Source: Fundidesulfovibrio soli
GTDB taxonomy: Bacteria > Desulfobacterota > Desulfovibrionia > Desulfovibrionales > Desulfovibrionaceae
Direction: 5' to 3'
Assembly: GCF_022808695.1 (NCBI RefSeq)
Contig: NZ_JAKZKW010000028.1
Coordinates: 1 to 42,814 of the forward strand
DNA length: 42,814 nucleotides
In this document: positions 28,814 to 38,052 of the stretch, piece after piece
How positions within the stretch are numbered: the first letter of the stretch is position 1
Layout of the letters: each line of letters starts with the position of its first letter
The notes under the pieces: model-generated
The model's input: only the letters and a program-made list of their open reading frames with translations
The model's database searches: none
Told to the model about the DNA's origin: nothing
Made by a program: the position numbers and the translations under genes

Positions 28814-30802
28814 CTACTGCGTCTTGATGGTCAGCTTGTCTCCCGGCTTGAGCTGCACTGACTTGTCCAGGTTGTTCCAGGCCAGCAGGGCGTGGGGGTC
28901 CACCTTGAACTTGCGCGCGATGCTCCAGACCGTGTCGCCGTTGCCCACGCTGTAGAGCTGCGCGCCACCGGCGGCGGGCTTCTTCTGCTCGGCGGGCTTC
29001 GCGGGGGCAGGCTGGCCCTTGGCGTTGGCGGCAACGGCGGCGGCCTGGGCCTTAGGCTCAGGCTTGGCCGGGGCAGGGGCTTGCGCGGGAGCCGGTGCGG
29101 CCTTGGCCGGAGCTGCGGCCGGAGCTGCCTTGGCCTGAGCCGGGGCTTGCGCGGGGACGGCCTGAGCCGCCGGGGCTCCCTTGCCCTGGGCCGAAGCCTG
29201 GGTCTGAGCCGCAGCGGGGGCCGCCGCTGGCGCGGCCGCAAGGGACACCGGCAGCACGAGCTTCCTGCCCGGCTTGGCGTCCTTCTCGGACCTGAGCCCG
29301 TTGGCCGCCATGAGCGCCTTCACGTCCACCTTGTAGGTCTGGGCCACCTGCTGCAGGGTCTGGCCCTTTTTCAGCTCCACGCTGCGCGGCTGATCGCCCT
29401 GCTGCGCGGCCACGGCCGGCGGGGGGCAGGCGGCGGGGCTTGCGGCCACGAACTTGCCGGGGATGGTCAGGCTGGCGCCCAGGGAGACGTATTTCTCGTT
29501 CTTGATGCCGTTGGCCCGCATGAGCTCGGCCTTGCTCACGCCGTACTGCCTGGCCACGGAGGCCAGGGAGTCGCCCCGCTTGTAGCGGTACACGACCGCC
29601 TTCTGGCTTTCAGACCCCTTGCCGGGCTTCTCGTCCAGGTCGGCCATGGCGGAGTCCTGCGCGGAGCCGTCCAGAGGAACGTAGACGGTCTGGTCCGGGG
29701 TCAGGGCGTCGCCGCAGGAGGGGTTCATCTGGCGCAGGGCCGCCACGGGCACGCCCGTGCGCTTGGAGACGTTCCACCAGGTGTCGGCGGCGGTGACGGG
29801 ATAGGAGCGTATGCCCCTGTTGGCCACGCAGCTGGGGTTGGCCAGATAGTTGAGCGCCAGCTGCTTCTTCTCCACGGGCACGTAGCCGGGGCTCTCGCGG
29901 TCCGGCGGGCTCACCTGCCTGCGGAAGCCCGGGTTGTACTTGTGGAACTCCTCCCAGTTCATGCCGCAGGCCTCGGACAGGGCGGCCAGGTCCGTGCCGC
30001 CCGGAAGCGCCACCTCCTCCAGCACCTGCCCGGCGTCCCATTTCACGGGGGTGAAGCCCAGGGCTTCCAGGTTCTTGAAGATCTTCAGCACGGCCAGGAA
30101 CTTGGGCACGTAGTGCCGCGTCTCCTGCTTGAGCAGGTTCGGGTTCTTGGCGATGTCGAAGAAGTCGTTCTGGCCCGACTGGCTGATCACCCGGCTCATC
30201 TTGCCCTCGCCGCAGTTGTAGGCTGCCAGGGCCAGGTTCCAGTCGTTGAACATGTTGTTGAGCTCGGTGAGATACTTCGCCGCCGCCACGGTGGCCAGGT
30301 AGGGGTTGCGGCGCTCGTCCACCCACCAGTCCACGGTGAGGTTGAAGCGCCGGCCCGTGGCGGGCATGAACTGCCACATGCCGCCCGCGCCGGCCGGGGA
30401 GTAGGCCATGGTGTTGTAGCCCGACTCGATGAAAGGCAGGGCGATGATGTCCGGCGGGAGCTTGTAGGTGGCGAGCACGGCGCGTATGTAGGGCAGGTGC
30501 GGCGCGGCGCGCTCCAGCCAGCGGTGCATGGTTTCGCGGCGTTCCTGCGTGAAGTAGGTCAGGAACATCTGCACGTCTTCGGTTTCGCGCACGTCCAGGT
30601 TGAAGGGGATGTCCGTCTTGGAGGCCAGGGCCTTCTTCTCCTGCTCGGTCAGGGGCCTGGGGCGCTTGATCTTCAGGAAGTCCTGGGAGAGTTCGGGGTC
30701 CAGGTTGGGCTTCATGTCCTGGTTGTCGGCCTGGTATTTCTTGGCGCAGGCGGGGAGCAGCACCAGGCATAATATGAGCAGTGCTTTGACGGATGATCGC
30801 AT
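28814..30802 (-). CDS. mltD: MltD-like membrane-bound lytic transglycosylase with LysM repeats
   Basis: A 662-residue lipoprotein (lipobox LLPAC, Cys near 19) that cleaves peptidoglycan glycan strands. The SLT domain is at about 115-235, with catalytic Glu in FIESGYNTMAYSPAGAGGMWQF, and QNDFFDIAKNPNLLKQETRHYVPKFLA follows. LysM modules follow: a degenerate one near 335-375, then about 405-450 (YRYKRGDSLASVARQYGVSKAEL), about 475-520 (VELKKGQTLQQVAQTYKVDVKAL) and the last at about 617-662 (YSVGNGDTVWSIARKFKVDPHAL). Between them runs a roughly 100-residue Ala/Pro/Lys/Gln linker. The start is ATG 30802 after GAGGAAA. The extra LysM and the long linker are more than in E. coli MltD (two LysM). 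Confidence 0.92.
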   Translation of the reverse strand: MRSSVKALLILCLVLLPACAKKYQADNQDMKPNLDPELSQDFLKIKRPRPLTEQEKKALASKTDIPFNLDVRETEDVQMFLTYFTQERRETMHRWLERAAPHLPYIRAVLATYKLPPDIIALPFIESGYNTMAYSPAGAGGMWQFMPATGRRFNLTVDWWVDERRNPYLATVAAAKYLTELNNMFNDWNLALAAYNCGEGKMSRVISQSGQNDFFDIAKNPNLLKQETRHYVPKFLAVLKIFKNLEALGFTPVKWDAGQVLEEVALPGGTDLAALSEACGMNWEEFHKYNPGFRRQVSPPDRESPGYVPVEKKQLALNYLANPSCVANRGIRSYPVTAADTWWNVSKRTGVPVAALRQMNPSCGDALTPDQTVYVPLDGSAQDSAMADLDEKPGKGSESQKAVVYRYKRGDSLASVARQYGVSKAELMRANGIKNEKYVSLGASLTIPGKFVAASPAACPPPAVAAQQGDQPRSVELKKGQTLQQVAQTYKVDVKALMAANGLRSEKDAKPGRKLVLPVSLAAAPAAAPAAAQTQASAQGKGAPAAQAVPAQAPAQAKAAPAAAPAKAAPAPAQAPAPAKPEPKAQAAAVAANAKGQPAPAKPAEQKKPAAGGAQLYSVGNGDTVWSIARKFKVDPHALLAWNNLDKSVQLKPGDKLTIKTQ

Positions 30803-31033
30803 TTGGTTTCCTCGGCTGCGGACGGCCACGCGGGGGAGATCGGGAAAAGGAAGTGCCGGCATAGTGGCTTATGGCTGCCTTCTCTGGATGATGGCCCGAC
30901 TAGCCCAGGGACGCAAAAAAAGCAATGGGTGGCCTTTGTTAACTCTTTGTAATAATCAGCGTGCAATACCTTGCCGCATCGGTGCTCCTACGCAACGGCG
31001 CGGCCATGCAACGCAAATACGGCGGGAACTACA

Positions 31034-31774
31034 ATGGACAACGTGGTCATGGGCCGCAAACCCGTGCTGGAACTGGTGCAGCGCGAACCGGCCATCGTGG
31101 AGCAGGTGCTCATTCGCCAGGGGCTGCAAGGCCAGGACATCAAGGAACTGACCAACCTCTGCCGCGATGCGGGAATCCGCTTCCGCTTCCTGCCTGCGGA
31201 AGCTCTGGAGCGCACCGTGCCGGACTGCAGGCAGGGCGTCGCCGCATTCATATTCGGTCAGTCCTTCGTGCCTCTGGAATCCCTTCTGGAGTCGGCGCGC
31301 CACGCGCCGCTTCCCGTGGTGTTGGCGCTGGACCAGGTGCAGGACCCCGGCAACGTGGGCACCCTGGCCCGCACCCTGCTGGCCCTGGGCGGCGGCGGGC
31401 TCATCGTGCCCAAGCACCACGGCTCGCGCCTGGGCGGGTCGGCCTCCAAGGCTTCGGCGGGCGCGCTCGAGCGCATCCCCGTGCACCAGTGCGTGAACCT
31501 CTCGCGCGATCTGGAAGAATGCGCACAGGAGGGCTACACGATCTACAAGGCCGAAGCGGGCCCCGAAGGCAAGGACGTGTTCACGGCCCAGGTGCGCTTC
31601 CCCCTGGTTCTGGTGCTGGGCGGCGAGGAGAAGGGCGTGCGCCCGGGCGTGGCAAAGCACTGCGACGAGAGCCTGTTCATCCCCATGCCCGGGGAGTTCG
31701 ACTCCCTCAACGTGGCCCAGGCCGGGGCCGTGATCCTGGGCCAGATGGCCCGGCAGGCCTTCGCGGGAAAATAG
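31034..31774 (+). CDS. rlmB: TrmH-family RNA 2'-O-methyltransferase (RlmB-like)
   Basis: A 246-residue SpoU/TrmH methyltransferase. The substrate-binding N-domain (GRKPVLELVQREP..., about 7-75) is followed by the trefoil-knot SAM fold with the three family motifs: LDQVQDPGNVGTLART (motif 1, about 103-118), LVLGGEEKGVRPG (motif 2, about 193-205) and IPMPGEFDSLNVAQAGAVIL (motif 3, about 215-234). This matches RlmB, which methylates G2251 of 23S rRNA, though TrmH-type relatives cannot be excluded. ATG 31034 has only a weak site (GGCGGGAA). A start 63 bases upstream adds non-conserved residues. Gap to the MltD-like gene (divergent) is AT-rich near 30940-30960 and probably holds both promoters. 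Confidence 0.88.
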   Translation: MDNVVMGRKPVLELVQREPAIVEQVLIRQGLQGQDIKELTNLCRDAGIRFRFLPAEALERTVPDCRQGVAAFIFGQSFVPLESLLESARHAPLPVVLALDQVQDPGNVGTLARTLLALGGGGLIVPKHHGSRLGGSASKASAGALERIPVHQCVNLSRDLEECAQEGYTIYKAEAGPEGKDVFTAQVRFPLVLVLGGEEKGVRPGVAKHCDESLFIPMPGEFDSLNVAQAGAVILGQMARQAFAGK

Positions 31775-31974
31775 CGGCCCTCCGGGCCCCGCACCTGCGT
31801 TTCGCGCTTCCAAAACGCAGGGAATGATTTCCTAAGCCGGTGCGAGGGCTTCATGGCCCACTGCGCGGCCACCGAGACCCAGCGCCCGCCCGGTTTCGCG
31901 CCCCCTGGCGCGGGGCATGATTTCAGCAGCCCGTGCGCAGGCGGCCCATCCTGACGGATTGCGCGGGCGTCCCG

Positions 31975-33888
31975 CTAGAAGCTCACGGAGAGGCTCAGCT
32001 CCCCGCCGAATCCAACCGCCTTGGGGTTGGAGAACTGCGTCGAGACCACGCCGCGCATAAGCACCCTGTCGGTGAGCCTCAAGGAGCTGCCCAGCGAGGC
32101 GCTGCCCCAGTCCGTGCCCACGGGCGCGGCGTCCATGGAATAGGGCGCGGCCGCCGCCGAGGTCAGCGCCGCCTTGATCCTGCGGCTGGTGTCCGCCAGC
32201 TCGTGGTTCCACTTGGCCTCCACGAAGGGCCGCCACCTGCCCGCCTCCACCGCCACGCGCCAGCCGAGCTGGCTCACGGCCGAATCGCGCACCTGCTCCC
32301 CGTAGGAGAGGGCCGTGACGCCGCTCAGGCCCGACTCCGAGAATCCCTTGACGCGTACCTGCTGCAGCACCAGCCCGGCCACCGGGCCTGTGGTGAGCGG
32401 CCCCCAGGTGATGTCGCCGCCCGCGCGCAGGGCCAGGGCCAGGGACGTACCCGTGGTGGAGCCGGTGTTGGTGTCGGTGAACAGGCCCAGGTTCACCTGA
32501 CGGGTGATCTTGTCCTGCTGGAACCCGTAGGAGCCCACGGCGTTGGCCCACACCGGCCCGGCCTGGTAGGCGGCGTAGAGGCTCACGGCCTGGTCGTTCT
32601 GCTCGAAATGCCCCCCGCCCATGGAGAAGTTCTGCGTCTGGGTTCCGGCGGTGAAGGCCGTGCCCAGCACCAGCCCGAAGGGGGCCTGCCAGTCCACGCC
32701 CACGGTGCCGGTGAACAGCGTGCTCTGGAGATCGGGGAAGCCCGAGGCGTTGCCCAGGTACAGGGAGCCCACCCCGGCGCTCAGCCAGGCGTTCACGCCT
32801 CCGGGGCCGCGCTGCCGACCCGCCGGATCGATCTGGCCCTGGATGGTGGCCGCGCGCGCCAGACCGCCCTGCACCGGGCCCTCCGCCAGCAGGGAGACCA
32901 GGCTCGGGGCCGTGAGCAGGCTCTGCTCGTAGTCGGACTCGATCTGCTGGCCCGCCGTGGTCAGGTGCTTGCCGTCGATGAACAGGTAGGTCTGCATCTG
33001 GGCGGGCGTGATGTCGGCCCAGGAGGTCACCAGGGCGGCCACCGGGGAGGGGGCGTTGGCCGCCAGCACCGAGGCCGGGGTGAACCCGAACAGGGCCGGA
33101 TAGCTGGAGACGAAGCGGAACACGCTGGTCAGGTCGGCGGGAATGAAGCGCACGCCTGCCGCCGTCAGCTTCGCCCACTTGGTGTTCCCGTAATCGATGG
33201 CCCGGGCGTAGGACGCGGCGTTGGCCTCGGGGAGCGCCCCGCCGGGGCCCAGCAGGGCCGAGGTGTAGAAGGTGTTGGGCACGATGATGGTCCTGGCCCC
33301 GGCAGCCTGCAGGGCGGCCACGCTGGCAGTCAGTTCGGACGCGACGCCGCTCAGGAAATTGGGGTTTGCCGCTATCCAGGCCGGGCTCTGGTTCTGCACG
33401 AATATCAGGTCGTTGTTGCCGGTGTTGACCACGTACAGGGCGTGGGGGTTGGCCACGCCGCCCATGGAGGCCAGGTAGTTGGCGATCTGCTGGGTGGTGG
33501 CCACGTTGCCGGGCAGGTTGCCGGGGATGGCCGGGGCTCCGGGCGCGGCGCTCAGGAGCGCGGTGTAGGCGCTGCCGTTGGCGTAGTTGGTCCCGCCCCC
33601 GCCGATGGGGGCCGCGCTTTGCCCGAACCTGCCCGCCAGCATGGTGGTGGTCATGACTCCGGGCCCGGCGAAGCCGCCCTGGGCCCCGCGCCTGATGGCC
33701 GCGGCCAGTTGCGCGTCCACCTGGGCGTTGCCCGAGGTCGTATACCGGAAATAGCCGGTGTCGAGGGTGCTGTCGCCCAGGCCCACGAACTGGTTGAACC
33801 TGCCCGCGGCTCCGGCCGGGCAGGCCTGGACGAACGCGATGGTTGTGAGAAAGGCGACCAGGAGTGCGAACCGCTTCGTTACGGGCAT
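31975..33888 (-). CDS. GDSL esterase autotransporter
   Basis: A 637-residue autotransporter. Signal peptide about 1-27. The passenger (about 28-345) is a GDSL/SGNH esterase: GLGDSTLDTG (catalytic Ser, about 37-46), GGTNYANGSAY, GNNDL (block III), and DGKHLTTAG with Asp/His (about 305-313). The C-terminal part (about 355-637) is a beta barrel with alternating hydrophobic strands, ending in Phe (SLSVSF), the Bam-recognised C-terminus. It resembles Pseudomonas EstA, a surface-anchored esterase. The GDSL motif reads GDST here. ATG 33888 follows AAGGA; longer in-frame starts lack a signal peptide. It is monocistronic, convergent with rlmB. Confidence 0.92.
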   Translation of the reverse strand: MPVTKRFALLVAFLTTIAFVQACPAGAAGRFNQFVGLGDSTLDTGYFRYTTSGNAQVDAQLAAAIRRGAQGGFAGPGVMTTTMLAGRFGQSAAPIGGGGTNYANGSAYTALLSAAPGAPAIPGNLPGNVATTQQIANYLASMGGVANPHALYVVNTGNNDLIFVQNQSPAWIAANPNFLSGVASELTASVAALQAAGARTIIVPNTFYTSALLGPGGALPEANAASYARAIDYGNTKWAKLTAAGVRFIPADLTSVFRFVSSYPALFGFTPASVLAANAPSPVAALVTSWADITPAQMQTYLFIDGKHLTTAGQQIESDYEQSLLTAPSLVSLLAEGPVQGGLARAATIQGQIDPAGRQRGPGGVNAWLSAGVGSLYLGNASGFPDLQSTLFTGTVGVDWQAPFGLVLGTAFTAGTQTQNFSMGGGHFEQNDQAVSLYAAYQAGPVWANAVGSYGFQQDKITRQVNLGLFTDTNTGSTTGTSLALALRAGGDITWGPLTTGPVAGLVLQQVRVKGFSESGLSGVTALSYGEQVRDSAVSQLGWRVAVEAGRWRPFVEAKWNHELADTSRRIKAALTSAAAAPYSMDAAPVGTDWGSASLGSSLRLTDRVLMRGVVSTQFSNPKAVGFGGELSLSVSF

Positions 33889-34573
33889 GGCTATGGTCCT
33901 TGGAGATCGGGTGAATGGGGGACGCCGCGCCGGATCGGGGCGGACAAGGGCGGAAGCCGCCCAGCCTGGGACTGCGACGCACGGATGCAGGGGCGGGTGG
34001 CGCATAGTCCCGTCCGACGCTCTAAGCATCCCTATCATACCTGACCGAGCACCAAGGCGCAACCACTCATTTTCATTCTACTTATTATCAAAGACCGGAC
34101 GGCTGTCCCGGCAGGTTCCGTCCATGACCCCGTTCGGTTGGACTGCGTCCCACTGCACAGGCAACACGGCAGGCGGGACGCCCGCAATACGAAAACAGGG
34201 GCCGGACACCCTGATAGTGTCCAGCCCCGGCTCCTGAACCGCAGGGGCAGCGCCCCCTTGATCGACCGCCACGATGCTGCTTCCTCCCGGCAGGCGGCCA
34301 TCACCTTCGTGCGGAACTTTCCAATTGACTCGGGCGCTCAACGGATGCTTATCATTTTAAAGTGATTACTCTGTGGCTGTTGGCAATTGCCGAATGACGG
34401 ATGCGGAGGAAGACCAGGGATCGCCGGGACGGGGGCATCCGTTCTTCCGGCTGTTCCCGGGCATGAGCGCGGCCCATCCCATCAGGTACGGCTTTGAGCC
34501 AGCGCCAAGGCAAGGCCCGTCGGGGACGCCGTCCGCGGGTCAGCTTTCATCCAGGCGGCCACAAGGGGGAAGT
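33889..34573. other. Intergenic region between autotransporter and multicopper oxidase genes
   Basis: This 685-base divergent region shows no convincing gene; open frames in it have poor coding character. It contains an AT-rich block (34066-34090), GATAAT-type hexamers on the minus strand, vaguely like a Fur box; a hairpin with T-tract on the minus strand (34192-34228); and TTGACT (34325-34330) with TATCAT (34350-34355), a possible plus-strand promoter though 19 bases apart. Read-through transcripts, a long 5' leader or a small RNA would be possible. Confidence 0.4.
34192..34228 (-). terminator. Intrinsic terminator-like hairpin without an upstream gene
   Basis: On the minus strand GGGGC and GTGTCC arms pair as GGGGC-x-GGACAC/GTGTCC-x-GCCCC (34228-34217 with 34209-34198, one C-A mismatch, 7-base loop), followed by TTTTC (34195-34191). 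No minus-strand gene lies just upstream, and the next downstream is the autotransporter, 300 bases on. It could end a small RNA starting near 34370-34250 or be an attenuator of the autotransporter gene. Confidence 0.5.
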
Positions 34574-35893
34574 GTGCAGGAACCCATCGCGTCCCGATTC
34601 AAGGACTCCATGCAGCGGCTGATGAACCGTGTGGCCGGGCCGGTCCAGGGGAATCCCGGCCGCCGACTGTTCCTGGCCCTGGCGGCCCTGGCCCCGCTCG
34701 GGGCCGCCGTCAGGGCGGAGGCGGGCAAGCAGGGGCATGCGGGGCACGGCGGCCCGCTTTTTCCCTGGCGCAATCCCGCCATCGCCCTCACTCCGCCCCC
34801 GCCGCTCACCGGCAAGGGGACCGGGCAGGTGTACACCCCGCACATCCCCACCCTGGGCCACGAGACGGACGGCGGCGTCAAGGTGTTCCGCCTGACCGCC
34901 CAGCCCGTGGAGCGCCTGCTCCTGGACGGGCCGCCCGCGCCCGGCTCCCTCTGGGAGCGCTGGCACACGGCCAAGGGAGCCATGCACGGCATGGACATCC
35001 CCAAGAAGGTGAAAATCTGGGGGTTCAACGGCTCCGTGCCCGGCCCGGCCATCGAGGTGGTCCAGGGCGACAGGGTGCGCATCGTGGTGAAGAACGAGTT
35101 GCCCGAGCCCACCAGCGTCCACTGGCACGGCCTGGAAGTGCCCAACGGCCAGGACGGCGTGGGCGGACTCACCCAAAAGCCCATCATGCCCGGGGAGACC
35201 TACACTTACGAGTTCACCGTCCACCAGACCGGCACGTTCATGTACCACTCCTCCTTCAACGAGAAGAAGCAGGTGGGCATGGGCCTGGGCGGGTTCTTCA
35301 TCATCCACCCGGCGGACGGCTCCCGCCGCGTGGCCCGCGACATCGCCATCCTGCTGCAGGAGTGGTTCTTCCTGCCCGGCAACGAATACGTGGACGTCAC
35401 CTCCACGGACCCCAACTGGTTCACCATGAACGGCAAGGCCGCCCCCTCCACCGAGGTGCTCACCGCCGTGGTGGGGGAAAAGGTCCGGCTGCGCTTCGCC
35501 AACCTTTCCAACCTGCATTCACACCCCATTCACCTGCACGGCGTCACCTGGCGGGTCACCGGTACAGAGGGCGGCCCCATACCGGAGTCGGCCCAGTGGC
35601 CGGGCAACACCGTTGACGTACCGCCGGGAGCGGTCCGCGACGTGGAGTTCAGCTTCACCAACCCCGGGTATTGGCACATGCACTGCCACAAGCTGCACCA
35701 TGTGGTGAACGCCCACGCCCCTGTGCCCATGGGCGTCATGCCCATGGGCGGCATGACCATGCTCTTCGACGTGCGGGACGGCCACGGGGCGGCGCCAGCC
35801 GCTCCACCGGACCAGGGCCACATGGGGCACGGGGCCCACTCCGCGCCCGCCGCCCCTGACAAGAACCACGGCGGACACGGGGGAGGACAATAA
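34574..35893 (+). CDS. Multicopper oxidase, CopA-like
   Basis: A 439-residue exported cuproprotein, with a Tat-type N-terminus (GRRLFLALAALAPLGAAVRAEA, about residues 33-54). Copper motifs: HWHGLEVPNG near 180 (motif I), HPIHLHG near 317 (motif III) and HMHCHKLHH near 368-376 (motif IV). At motif II the usual His-X-His is YHSSFNE (about 223), so one type-3 copper ligand appears replaced by Ser. The tail is His/Gly/Met-rich (HMGHGAHS... HGGHGGG), as in copper-resistance proteins. GTG 34574 has AAGGGGGA close upstream; ATG 34610 is a plausible alternative. The next gene, an outer-membrane channel, starts one base after the stop, so the pair is one operon, likely for copper handling. Confidence 0.85.
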   Translation: MQEPIASRFKDSMQRLMNRVAGPVQGNPGRRLFLALAALAPLGAAVRAEAGKQGHAGHGGPLFPWRNPAIALTPPPPLTGKGTGQVYTPHIPTLGHETDGGVKVFRLTAQPVERLLLDGPPAPGSLWERWHTAKGAMHGMDIPKKVKIWGFNGSVPGPAIEVVQGDRVRIVVKNELPEPTSVHWHGLEVPNGQDGVGGLTQKPIMPGETYTYEFTVHQTGTFMYHSSFNEKKQVGMGLGGFFIIHPADGSRRVARDIAILLQEWFFLPGNEYVDVTSTDPNWFTMNGKAAPSTEVLTAVVGEKVRLRFANLSNLHSHPIHLHGVTWRVTGTEGGPIPESAQWPGNTVDVPPGAVRDVEFSFTNPGYWHMHCHKLHHVVNAHAPVPMGVMPMGGMTMLFDVRDGHGAAPAAPPDQGHMGHGAHSAPAAPDKNHGGHGGGQ

Positions 35894-35894
35894 C

Positions 35895-37262
35895 ATGCGC
35901 GCAACGCTCTTCCCTTGTCTTCTGGGCCTCTGTCTCCTGGCGGCCGGGGGCTGCGCCCGGGTGCACCCGGACAGCGCCTTCGGCAAGGTCTCCGACATCG
36001 CCCAGGCCCGGCTCGACCAGCGCCCCCTCTGGGTGCGAACCGCCGAGGACGAGGCCGTCGTCCGGGCCGAGGTCCTGGCCATCCTGTCGCGCGGGGTATC
36101 CCAGCGCGACGCCGTGCGCCTGGCCCTGGTGAACAACCCCGGGGTGCAGGCCCGCTTCGAGGAGATCGGCGCGGCCCAGGCCGACGTGGTCCAGGCCGGG
36201 CTGCCCCGCAACCCCTCCATCGCGGTTCTGTTCGGCTTCCCCATGTTCTCCGGCGGGCCGCTCAGCTCCCTGGCGGCCCAGGCCGCAATTTCGATTTCGG
36301 ACCTGGCCGAGATCAAGGACCGCACGGCCAAGGCCCAGGCCGAGCTGGAGCGCGAGGTGCTCCTGGTGGGTCATGAGGCCATGACCGCCGCCCGCGAGGC
36401 CAGGCTGGCCTGGCTGGAGCTGGCCTATTCCCGCAGGGCCGAAGGGCTGGCCTCGGACGTGGCCGCCCAGGCCGGGAAGCTCTCCGCCTCTTCGCGGCAA
36501 TACCGGAGTTTCGGCCTGGCCGACGACGCCCGGGTGGCGGCGCTTGAGGCCGGCACGGCCAGGGCCGAGCTGGAGGTGGCCGGGCTCAGGGCAAGGGCCG
36601 GAGTGGCCAAGGCCCGGCTGTCCAGGGTCATGGGCCTGGCCGAGGGCCAGGAATTCGACATCGCGGGGCAGGTTTCGGAAGAGCCGGTCCCCCTGCCCGA
36701 AACGGCCCAGGCCGTCCGGTACGCCCAGGACAATAATCTCAAGGTCCAGGCCGCGCGATACGCCATCCAGGCCGCCCGAAGCGGCGCGGAGTTGGAGAAG
36801 GTGCGGTGGCTCAAGGATTTCGAGGTGGGTGCCGGCTACGACTACGACATCGAGGGCAACCGGACCATGGGGCCTGGCGCGTCCCTCAAGCTGCCGCTCT
36901 TTGACCAGAATCAGGCCCAGCGGGCCAAGGCGGCCTTCCGGCTGCGCCAGGCAGAGCGTTTGGCGCAGGAGGCCGGGGCCGAAGCCCGGGAGGAGGCCCT
37001 GCGCGCTTTGGAGGATGCCGGTTTGGCCAAGGCCCGGGCCGAGGCCCTGGCGGCGCGGGTGCTGCCCCCGGCCGGACGGGCCGCCGCCTGGGCGGGCAAG
37101 TACGCCCAGGCCATGCAGATCTCTGAACTGACCGCGCTGGAGGCCCAGTTGGAGCTCTTGAAGATACGGCTGGAGCACAACCGGGCGCTCCTGGAGGAGC
37201 AGGAGGCTTTGGTCCGGCTGGAATACGCCCTGGGCGGGCCGGTCCGGCGCCCGGTCCTGTAA
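35895..37262 (+). CDS. TolC/CusC-like outer-membrane efflux lipoprotein
   Basis: A 455-residue outer-membrane channel subunit. The signal peptide ends in a lipobox (AAGGC, Cys near residue 20). The body has the two internally repeated OEP halves: LALVNNPGVQARFEEIGAAQADVVQAGLPRNPSI (about 75-108), and YAQDNNLKVQAARYAIQAARSGAELEKV... (about 274-300), with long helices and YDYDIEGNRTMGPGASLKLPLFDQNQAQ. The start is ATG 35895, the second base after the multicopper oxidase stop. No RND pump or membrane-fusion protein gene follows, so the partner is elsewhere or different. Heavy-metal (copper) export is the inferred role. Confidence 0.9.
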   Translation: MRATLFPCLLGLCLLAAGGCARVHPDSAFGKVSDIAQARLDQRPLWVRTAEDEAVVRAEVLAILSRGVSQRDAVRLALVNNPGVQARFEEIGAAQADVVQAGLPRNPSIAVLFGFPMFSGGPLSSLAAQAAISISDLAEIKDRTAKAQAELEREVLLVGHEAMTAAREARLAWLELAYSRRAEGLASDVAAQAGKLSASSRQYRSFGLADDARVAALEAGTARAELEVAGLRARAGVAKARLSRVMGLAEGQEFDIAGQVSEEPVPLPETAQAVRYAQDNNLKVQAARYAIQAARSGAELEKVRWLKDFEVGAGYDYDIEGNRTMGPGASLKLPLFDQNQAQRAKAAFRLRQAERLAQEAGAEAREEALRALEDAGLAKARAEALAARVLPPAGRAAAWAGKYAQAMQISELTALEAQLELLKIRLEHNRALLEEQEALVRLEYALGGPVRRPVL

Positions 37263-37287
37263 GCCCGGGCGCCATACCGCAGGAAAC

Positions 37288-37965
37288 TTAAGGAGCGGCG
37301 GCCTGCTGGCAGGCGGCCAGAGGCTCCTTGGCGAACCAGACCAGGGCCCCGGTGGAGGCCTTGGTGGAATATTCCATCATGACGGAGACGTCCCCGGCGT
37401 CGAAGCGCCAGGAGCGGTCCCCCTGCAGGTTCTCGGGGCTCTCCAGGGGCGCGCCGTGGAGGTCGGTGAGCCTGCCCAGCAGGGTCAGATGGTTTATCTG
37501 CCCGTCGTAGCGGGTCAGCACGCCCGCCAGCTTGTCCTTGCAGAAGACGTAGACGATCTCGCGCACGACAACGCCCTGCACGTTCATGTTCTCGTCGGGA
37601 ACGGTGTAGTAGCGCAGGTTGCCGCTATCCTCGCGCAGCTCCGGCTCCTTGAGCGCGGAAAGCGGCGCGCCCCAGGCCAGGCCACGGAAGCCCTCGCCGG
37701 ACGGGGTCTTCTTCTTGGAAGGCTTCTCCGCGTCCTGGGACTTGGAGGACTTGCCCTCGGACTTGCCGGACTTCTTGGACTTCTTCGAGTCTTTGGAGCC
37801 CTTTGCGTCTTTGGAGTCTTTGGACTTCGACTTGGATTTGGACTGGGACTGCGACTGCGACTGCGGCTTGGTGGAGGAATCCTGGGCCAGGCCGTCGGCG
37901 GCGGGAACTGCCAGGGCCAGGCACAGCGTCAGGGCCAGGCCCATCAGGCGGGTGAACGTTTTCAT
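37288..37965 (-). CDS. Exported protein with Ser/Lys-rich low-complexity stretch
   Basis: A 225-residue exported protein. Signal peptide about 1-28 (ALTLCLALAVPAADGLAQ). Residues about 33-87 are a low-complexity stretch of alternating Gln-Ser, Lys-Ser and Lys-Asp-Ser dipeptides, followed by SKSQDAEKPSKKK. The rest (about 92-225) is a folded-looking domain (FRGLAWGAPLSALKEP, YYTVPDENMNVQGVVVREIVYVFCKDKLAGVLTRYDG, and WRFDAGDVSVMMEYS) that I do not recognise. The coding strand mirrors this in a repetitive run of TCC/AAG-type triplets (minus strand, 37791-37870). It lies 25 bp from the efflux gene, convergent. Possibly periplasmic and wall-associated through its basic stretch. Confidence 0.8.
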   Translation of the reverse strand: MKTFTRLMGLALTLCLALAVPAADGLAQDSSTKPQSQSQSQSKSKSKSKDSKDAKGSKDSKKSKKSGKSEGKSSKSQDAEKPSKKKTPSGEGFRGLAWGAPLSALKEPELREDSGNLRYYTVPDENMNVQGVVVREIVYVFCKDKLAGVLTRYDGQINHLTLLGRLTDLHGAPLESPENLQGDRSWRFDAGDVSVMMEYSTKASTGALVWFAKEPLAACQQAAAP

Positions 37966-38052
37966 GCGGCATGGATAAAGAAAGCCCGGCCCCGCATCAA
38001 GGGTTCCGGGCTTCTAAAAGCGCATTCTTGCAATGTGGTAACCCGCGCGGGC

